A DNA stretch of 64,000 nucleotides from Hyalella azteca (taxonomy: Eukaryota; Arthropoda; Malacostraca; Amphipoda; Hyalellidae). Where the stretch lies: positions 248,001 to 312,000 of the forward strand of contig NW_025947190.1 in assembly GCF_000764305.2 (NCBI RefSeq), given 5' to 3'. This document shows, one piece after another, positions 59,901 through 64,000 of this stretch (within the stretch, counting starts at the first letter, position 1; the number at the start of each line of letters is the position of its first letter). A program made the position numbers and the translations under genes. The notes beneath the pieces were generated by a model. That model searched no databases and was not told the DNA's origin. It was given only the letters and a program-made list of their open reading frames with translations.

Positions 59901-60773
59901 CTCAAGGGTATCATGCATACGAAGAGAAAAAGACCGAATAAATATTTCTGTCTCTATAAGTCTTCAATATTGGAGAAACTATATGAGAAATTTCGCAATT
60001 TTCAATCATAATTATCAATAACTGTTTTAATTTTATTGAAGAGCCCTGAAGACGATGGCTTCCTCTCCCCCCGGCAGAGTGCGTGCTGCTGGGCGTGGGC
60101 TACCACCACGCGGGGGTGGCAGTGGAGGACCGCAAGCTGCTCGAGGAGCTCTTCTCTGCAGGACAACTGCCTGTACTTATAGCCACCAGCACCCTGGGTG
60201 AGTCTTGCCTGTACTTATAGCCACCAGCACCCTGGGTGAGTCTTGCCTGTACTAAAGTCTAGTAGCTTCTTCAAACTATCGCCAGTCATGAAAAGATCCG
60301 GTCAAATGACACGAGTTTAGATCTATGAACAAGGCACGAAATGGAAAAGAATCGGCGACAGGCCACATCAGGCCTACACTTCAGAGCCGACATCACTATG
60401 TTATGTTATGTTATGTTATGTTATGTTAATAAACTTTTCTTCTACACACTGTCAATTTCAGCCAGTCTTTGGTGGCTTATTCGAAATATTATGCCCTGTC
60501 ATCGAAATTATGCGCTTAAGAGTGACCTTGCTGACATTGATAACCATAACTCCGTGCTTATTCATGTATAGGAATATTAGTGTTACCTATTGCTCAGCTA
60601 TGGGTGTGAACCTGCCGGCGCACCTGGTGGTGGTGAAGTCGACGTCCCAGTACGGCAGCAGCGGCTACACAGAGTATCCTGCGTCCAGCATCCTACAGAT
60701 GATCGGTCGTGCCGGCCGTCCTCAATACGACACCCACGCCACGGCTGTTATTATGACCACCAACGCTAATAAG
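56856..60773 (+). CDS. HFM1: HFM1/MER3 meiotic Ski2-like DNA helicase, partial (8 exons)
   Basis: Exons: 56856-56992, 57318-57419, 57930-58038, 58550-58706, 59011-59161, 59381-59516, 60078-60197, 60598-60773. All seven junctions are in phase, giving about 362 open residues. Motifs in order: APLKAL (Ia), TTPEK (Ib), LIDE joined to VH (II, DEVH), VSATVPN (III), VFVATRKG (IV), YHHAG, IATSTL and GVNLPAH (V), QMIGRAGRPQYD (VI). SERGPTLEAVVSRLKTI and LRPVQLQRVVLGYPC favour HFM1 over ASCC3 or SNRNP200. HFM1 is an ATP-dependent 3'-5' DNA helicase that promotes meiotic crossovers. Missing are motif I (GxGKT) upstream and the winged-helix/Sec63 part downstream. Five of the eight exons have their 3' end and donor tandemly repeated. 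Confidence 0.88.
57318..57419 (+). CDS. HFM1: HFM1 exon: motif Ib and first half of motif II
   Basis: The acceptor is GATATACAG. It is 34 codons in phase 0: LILTTPEKLDSLTRRWRD, then LLLIDE. The donor GTCATC is weak, but it is the only GT that joins DE to the VH of the next exon. A 21-bp minisatellite starts at the donor. Confidence 0.87.
57420..57600 (+). repeat. 21-bp minisatellite starting at an HFM1 splice donor
   Basis: The unit GGTGTTGATTCTCGCTAGCTC repeats about 7.5 times after a first, 22-bp variant that begins with the donor itself (GGTCATCAATTC). Units are stop-free on minus, giving a false INTELAR repeat protein. Confidence 0.9.
57930..58038 (+). CDS. HFM1: HFM1 exon: second half of motif II
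   Basis: The acceptor is AATATCAG and the donor is GTATTG. It is 36 codons plus one base: VHVLNDSERGPTLEAVVSRL, then KTIRATSSSSND. The ordinary intron after it lacks tandem repeats. Confidence 0.88.
58550..58706 (+). CDS. HFM1: HFM1 exon: motif III
   Basis: The acceptor TTTCACAG has a good pyrimidine tract and the only fitting phase. The donor is GTATGC. The peptide has LRILAVSATVPNAEDVAAWV and QRPAKHF. The first about 20 residues form a variable linker. Confidence 0.83.
59011..59161 (+). CDS. HFM1: HFM1 exon: start of helicase domain 2
   Basis: The acceptor is GGTGCAG and the donor is GTGAGT. One base and 50 codons: LGDELRPVQLQRVVLGYPC, then FRFDISLTYKLPSVVATYS and NGKPTL. The last 47 bases and the donor are repeated downstream with an 81-bp period. 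Confidence 0.88.
59115..59275 (+). repeat. 81-bp tandem duplication of an HFM1 exon end and donor
   Basis: Units start at 59115 and 59196 with a partial third at 59262. The first unit contains the exon end and its GTGAGT donor at 59162; the second repeats both, with the donor at 59243. A 15-bp internal duplication (AGTACCTGCCACC-type) lies in the first unit. Confidence 0.92.
59381..59516 (+). CDS. HFM1: HFM1 exon: motif IV
   Basis: The acceptor is TGCGGCAG and the donor is AAAG followed by GTACCA. It is 45 codons plus one base: VFVATRKGGQQSALTLVQHT, then a helix ending NFMRDHKLK. The last 10 bases and the donor form the unit of a 26-bp minisatellite. Confidence 0.88.
59507..59890 (+). repeat. 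26-bp minisatellite made of an HFM1 exon end and donor
   Basis: About 15 units of AAGCTTAAAG followed by GTACCACACGCACCAC, where the first unit is the real exon end and donor at 59516/59517. Variants change AAGCTTAAAG to CATGCTTAAAG, CAGGCTTAGAG or AGACATAGAG. All keep AGGTAC. Confidence 0.93.
60078..60197 (+). CDS. HFM1: HFM1 exon: YHHAG block and motif V start
   Basis: The acceptor is CCCCGGCAG and the donor is GTGAGT. It is two bases, 39 codons and one base: LLGVGYHHAGVAVEDRKLL, then GQLPVLIATSTL. The last 30 bases with the donor are duplicated exactly downstream. Confidence 0.9.
60168..60253 (+). repeat. 38-bp tandem duplication of an HFM1 exon end and donor
   Basis: Exact units at 60168-60205 and 60206-60243 plus 10 bases of a third. 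Each contains GCCACCAGCACCCTGG followed by GTGAGTCT. A LINE tail begins directly after the broken third unit. Confidence 0.93.
60254..60427 (+). mobile_element. LINE 3' UTR tail in an HFM1 intron
   Basis: It starts AAAGTCTAGTAGCTTCTTCA, matches the UTRs at 20335-20662 and 39636-39877, and ends in six (TATGT)-type units. It is only about 170 bp, so it is severely 5'-truncated. Confidence 0.8.
60598..60773 (+). CDS. HFM1: HFM1 exon: motifs V-VI
   Basis: The acceptor is TTGCTCAG and the donor is AAG followed by GTAAGT. It is two bases and 58 codons: MGVNLPAHLVVVKSTSQYG, then ILQMIGRAGRPQYDTHATAV. QMIGRAGRPQ is motif VI with the arginine finger. A diverged copy of the exon end and donor follows. 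Confidence 0.92.
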
Positions 60774-60860
60774 GTAAGTCGTTCTACTTTAATATGACGG
60801 CCACGGCGTTATCATGACCACCAAGGGCAATAAGGTAAGACCTTTGCTACTTCATTATGA
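60736..60860 (+). repeat. Diverged ~61-bp duplication of an HFM1 exon end and donor
   Basis: Two units: one ends the coding exon (ATGACCACCAACGCTAATAAG, donor GTAAGT), and the other at about 60798-60860 reads ATGACCACCAAGGGCAATAA with the donor GTAAGA. Substitutions and a one-base indel show an older, fixed duplication. Confidence 0.88.
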
Positions 60861-60899
60861 CTCGTTGCAATTTTAACTACGTGTATTACCTATAATATA

Positions 60900-61846
60900 C
60901 AGGGTCATCAATATTTAGCGTTACAACTTTGAGTGGTTAGAACTATGAAATGAAACATAATTGTGATTGTTTGAAAATGTATTTATGTGGGCAGAGGTTC
61001 AGAGATACAATTCCCACAATTTCATTCAATATGTCCACCATCTGCATCAATAACAAGTTGTAGACGCTTAGAGAAAGCCTTACAAGAGTCACGAATGACA
61101 CCTGCAGGATTTTGGCCCACTCATTCAGCAGTTTGACCTTTAGGGCGTCCAAACTGCTATGGTGAACGGTCGAGGCCTTGCTCTCAAGGTATGACCAGAT
61201 CCCAAAATTCAGAGGATTCAGATCGGGTGACGATGGGGGCCATTCATCTTTGGTGATGAAGTGGGGGACATTCTCGGACAGCCACTCCTGAGTCGATTTG
61301 GCCTCATGGGATGGTGCAGCGTCCTGCGCTGGAACGACCAGGGACGTTTTTTGAAGTGCTTTCGTGCCCAGGGCAACAATGCACCAACAAGGATGGCATC
61401 TCGATAGTTCTTCTGATTCAATTTCACCCCTTTGTCAACAAAAAAGAGGGGACTCCTTGAGTACTCTGTTACGGCTGCTCAGACCATCAATGAGGTCGGG
61501 CATTGCTTCCTAATCACCACACCCACAAGGGATCCTTCGTCCCATTCTTCGACCAAATTCGATCATTTTGGGAATTGAAGTGGTGTTCAACATTGAATAT
61601 CTTCTCATCACTGAAAACGAGGTTTGGCAGCGTGCCATCATGAATGAGGGAAAGAAGAATCTTGGATCTTTGGAGGCGTTTGTCAACAACTTGAGCAGAC
61701 AGTTGGTGTTTTATGACATGCTTGAATTGGGACAACTTTAGGTCCTTCCGGAAAAAAGTCGACATGGTTCCATACGACACATTTGACTGTTTTGCGAGTT
61801 TATTGATTTTGAAAAAACAATGTAACGCTACATATTGATGACCCTG
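60900..61846 (-). mobile_element. Mariner-type transposon with broken transposase
   Basis: CAGGGTCATCAATATTTAGC at 60900 and its inverse ending at 61846 form about 26-bp terminal repeats with one mismatch, flanked by TA on both sides. Minus-strand coding pieces in different frames: QSNVSYGTMSTFFRKDL and LVFSDEKIFNVE (first catalytic Asp), PAQDAAPSHEA (second), EWPPSSPDLNP (third), then SLDALKVKLLNEWAKI. Frames shift between blocks and the N-terminal DNA-binding part is mostly missing. At 947 bp it is shorter than the usual about 1.3 kb, so it is an inactive deletion copy. Confidence 0.92.
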
Positions 61847-61848
61847 TA

Positions 61849-63434
61849 ATAAATACGAGAACTTAGTGGGAAGCCATTACCAACAGTTGTATTCCTCGCA
61901 TTAAATGATTGCGCGAATGCATTTTAGCGACTGGTTAAGTGCGCAAAAATATTGCTATTTATCCAAAAGCTTCTCAAGGTCGAGAAATGAACATCTTCAG
62001 CTGTGGAAACATGAGAAAGGAAGGGATTCATCCTGTGCCAGGTTCGCGGTGGTTCTGCACCATTAGCGTTTTTAACGCGTCGCAATTACGAGACGACGAA
62101 GCAGTTTTTCGGTGCTTGCCCCATGAATGCGTGAGAAATTCCCTTCAAATTCTCATCACTTACTGTTCTTTGCGCCAATCTATCCATCACATGGTTATAT
62201 CATGTGAACTCGAACTGGGCATTTACATTTTGTAACTGCATTACACTTGCATAATATTTTCTATCTCAATGCAATCTTTTTTTCAAGATCCGAAAAGCGA
62301 GACCTACCCTCTTTGAAGAATTTAACCGACTCATTCTCACCACAAACGTAGAAAGGAAATTTCATGTCATAGTATGAATCAAGATTGCCGTAATAAGAGC
62401 TTTCAGGAACCAGAACCAGGCTCGAAGATCAGGTCACCCAGCTCGATCTTGAATTGGCATTTCACAAATATGATATCTTACGTTGACTAACCTAACAGCA
62501 ATGGTGTTGCTTTGGTAATTTCTTCCACAGTAGGATAAACCAAAACTCTGCACTTCCAATGACTCCTAACAAATTTGAATTCAACCACCCGATGAGTCAA
62601 ACCCATAGGCTGACCACCGATGGTTCTATCTACTCGGCGGACCAAACAATATTTTTTAACATCAAGTTCGAGGGTACGTCACTGTAATAACTTCAATAGT
62701 AGTTATTACAAGCGATCTCTCATTGTCTTGGCCCTGAAGGCCCTGTAATTATAAACTCAGGAAGCTCACGGTCTGTTGCCGCTCATCACAAACGTGGAAT
62801 GGCAGATAAAAACGGCGGCTGCGACTTCATCATACAAGACAATGAATACCTTGTCAAGAAAACTCACGCAATTGAGATCTCATTGTTTAATTAATCGAAC
62901 TCTATGACAATTCAGCTCTTTTTGTTGATTGCTAGAATTAATAAGATTTAGACCGGAACTTCTCCAGGCACTCCAAGTTTGAGTAAAAAAAAACCTAAAT
63001 CTCTTCTCCCTTCATTTTTTCAAAACCATTACTATTATTGTTGGGGTCTTGCAATCCCTTACATTATCTTCAATTATATTGTACAAATCTGTCCATGTCA
63101 ATGACCAATAATTTAAACCTACCGCTTCTGTATGGTTATTTGCATGTCATTATCGTGTGAAATTGTTGTGGTTATAGCGGCTCTCGCACTATCAACAAAA
63201 ATCATCATGTTAGTGCTGTTTTCACTGCTTATAGTCCTTTAGTTTGAATATGTTCTTCAAAAGATATGGCCATCTCTTGCAGATCCAGTTCCCGTTCTTA
63301 TTAGTCCAGGATAATCCCCCCATAAAAGTTTTCTTCTACCGTCTCGTTGTCTGCAACTAATTCTTATCATAAGTCAGCGCACTACCTCTGTACGATGATG
63401 CAGGTATGTCGTCCGGGCAATATTAGTGGACCAG
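61849..63434. other. Between the mariner element and the cuticle gene, no gene recognised
   Basis: The HFM1 exons expected after motif VI (winged helix, Sec63 domain) were not found here. The plus-strand frame 61939-62235 lacks any recognised domain. Confidence 0.45.
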
Positions 63435-63511
63435 CAATTTATCGTCGGTACGGGCACCGTCCCCAAGTATTATTATCAATTTATCGTCGGTACGGGCGCT
63501 GTCCCCAAGAA
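63435..63511 (-). repeat. 42-bp tandem duplication of the cuticle gene's coding end
   Basis: Units start at 63435 and 63477 (CAATTTATCGTCGGTACGGG). The right unit contains the real last codons and stop; the left unit is a copy, with AC for GC and C for T, in the 3' UTR. The period is 14 codons. Confidence 0.9.
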
Positions 63512-63705
63512 GGCGTGTAGTTATTGATGTAGGTGATGGTAGGCACGTAGCCGCTGTCGGCGTCGACGTAGTAGTCGACCCGCCTTAGCCGTCCGTCCGG
63601 CAGCCAGACGTAGTGGGACCCCACCACGCGGGCCCCGTCGGTGCCCTCCCGGTGCCCGTAGTAGCTGCCCGACTCTGCGTCGTCCACTTGCCAGTCAAAC
63701 TTGTA
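63481..63705 (-). CDS. Cuticular protein with chitin-binding RR domain, last exon
   Basis: The acceptor is TGCTCAG at 63706-63712, followed by 74 codons and TAA at 63481-63483. It reads YKFDWQVDDAESGSYYGHRE, then GSHYVWLPDGRLRRVDYYVD and SGYVPTITY. This is the Rebers-Riddiford chitin-binding domain (Chitin_bind_4), with the aromatic residues that contact chitin. Such proteins are secreted into the exoskeleton. GHRE, LPDGR and SGYVPTITY resemble crustacean pro-resilin-like proteins. The signal-peptide exon is outside or not recognisable in the remaining 295 bp. GC content is far above the flanks. The 3' coding end is tandemly duplicated. Confidence 0.88.
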   Translation of the reverse strand, partial: YKFDWQVDDAESGSYYGHREGTDGARVVGSHYVWLPDGRLRRVDYYVDADSGYVPTITYINNYTPSWGQRPYRR

Positions 63706-64000
63706 CTGAGCAAGCCCACAACAAACATTTATTAACCACACATATTTTGGGGTCTTAATATCAACATTTAAAACCGTTCAGATTATTGAAATTACTAAAC
63801 TTAGAATGAATTAAAATGAATCAATAATACCCGATTAGTTAATAATGCCTGTGTACCTGATCTAAAAATTTATTTAAAATATAATTGGAAGTTGAAGAGA
63901 GATTAGTTTATTCGATGGGAGCAATAAGCAAAATAACACCGTAAAATTTTAAAACTTTTTTCCTAGGTGGTTTAGTTCGCACCAATGAATGAGCTGGCGT
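63706..64000. other. Cuticle gene intron, nothing recognised
   Basis: AT-rich sequence up to the right edge of the window. No signal-peptide exon could be identified. Confidence 0.5.

Overview
This is a eukaryotic nuclear window from an arthropod. AT-rich introns and intergenic DNA surround short, GC-richer exons with GT-AG borders. A chitin-binding Rebers-Riddiford cuticle exon of a style common in crustacean pro-resilin-like proteins points to a crustacean; that is inference, and the species cannot be fixed from the sequence. There are no operons, rRNA genes or CRISPR arrays. Most long open frames are chance or tandem-repeat frames.

Layout. (1) 3.6-17.3 kb, minus strand: five phase-compatible exons of a cadherin-repeat protein. 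It continues beyond the left edge, and a possible sixth exon lies at 34.98-35.03 kb. (2) 17.3-42.1 kb: no firm gene. It holds decayed transposons, LINE tails, a foldback element, perfect hairpins and minisatellites of 33, 15 and 31 bp. (3) 42.1-52.8 kb, minus strand: a complete 13-exon gene, reconstructed exon by exon with matching phases, encoding about 566 residues. Its C-terminal half resembles centromere protein CENP-L. A hAT-type element and a piggyBac-type MITE sit in its introns. (4) 53.2-56.3 kb: one terminal-inverted-repeat transposon carrying a second copy of the same family in opposite orientation, plus minisatellites. (5) 56,286-56,323: an exact Tn5/Nextera mate-pair junction adapter, so the assembly is not trustworthy across this point. 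(6) 56.9-60.8 kb, plus strand: eight phase-matched exons of the meiotic DNA helicase HFM1/MER3, covering motifs Ia to VI. The Walker A exon is missing upstream, on the far side of the adapter. (7) A mariner-type element at 60.9-61.8 kb. (8) 63.5-63.7 kb, minus strand: last exon of a cuticle protein.

The most unusual signal is recurrent tandem duplication of exon 3' ends together with their 5' splice sites. Five of the eight HFM1 exons carry it, with periods of 21, 81, 26, 38 and 61 bp. A cadherin exon (42 bp), the candidate exon at 34.98 kb (15 bp) and the end of the cuticle coding sequence (42 bp) show similar patterns. One of these would add 27 residues in frame by alternative donor use. 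No other functional link among the genes is visible.
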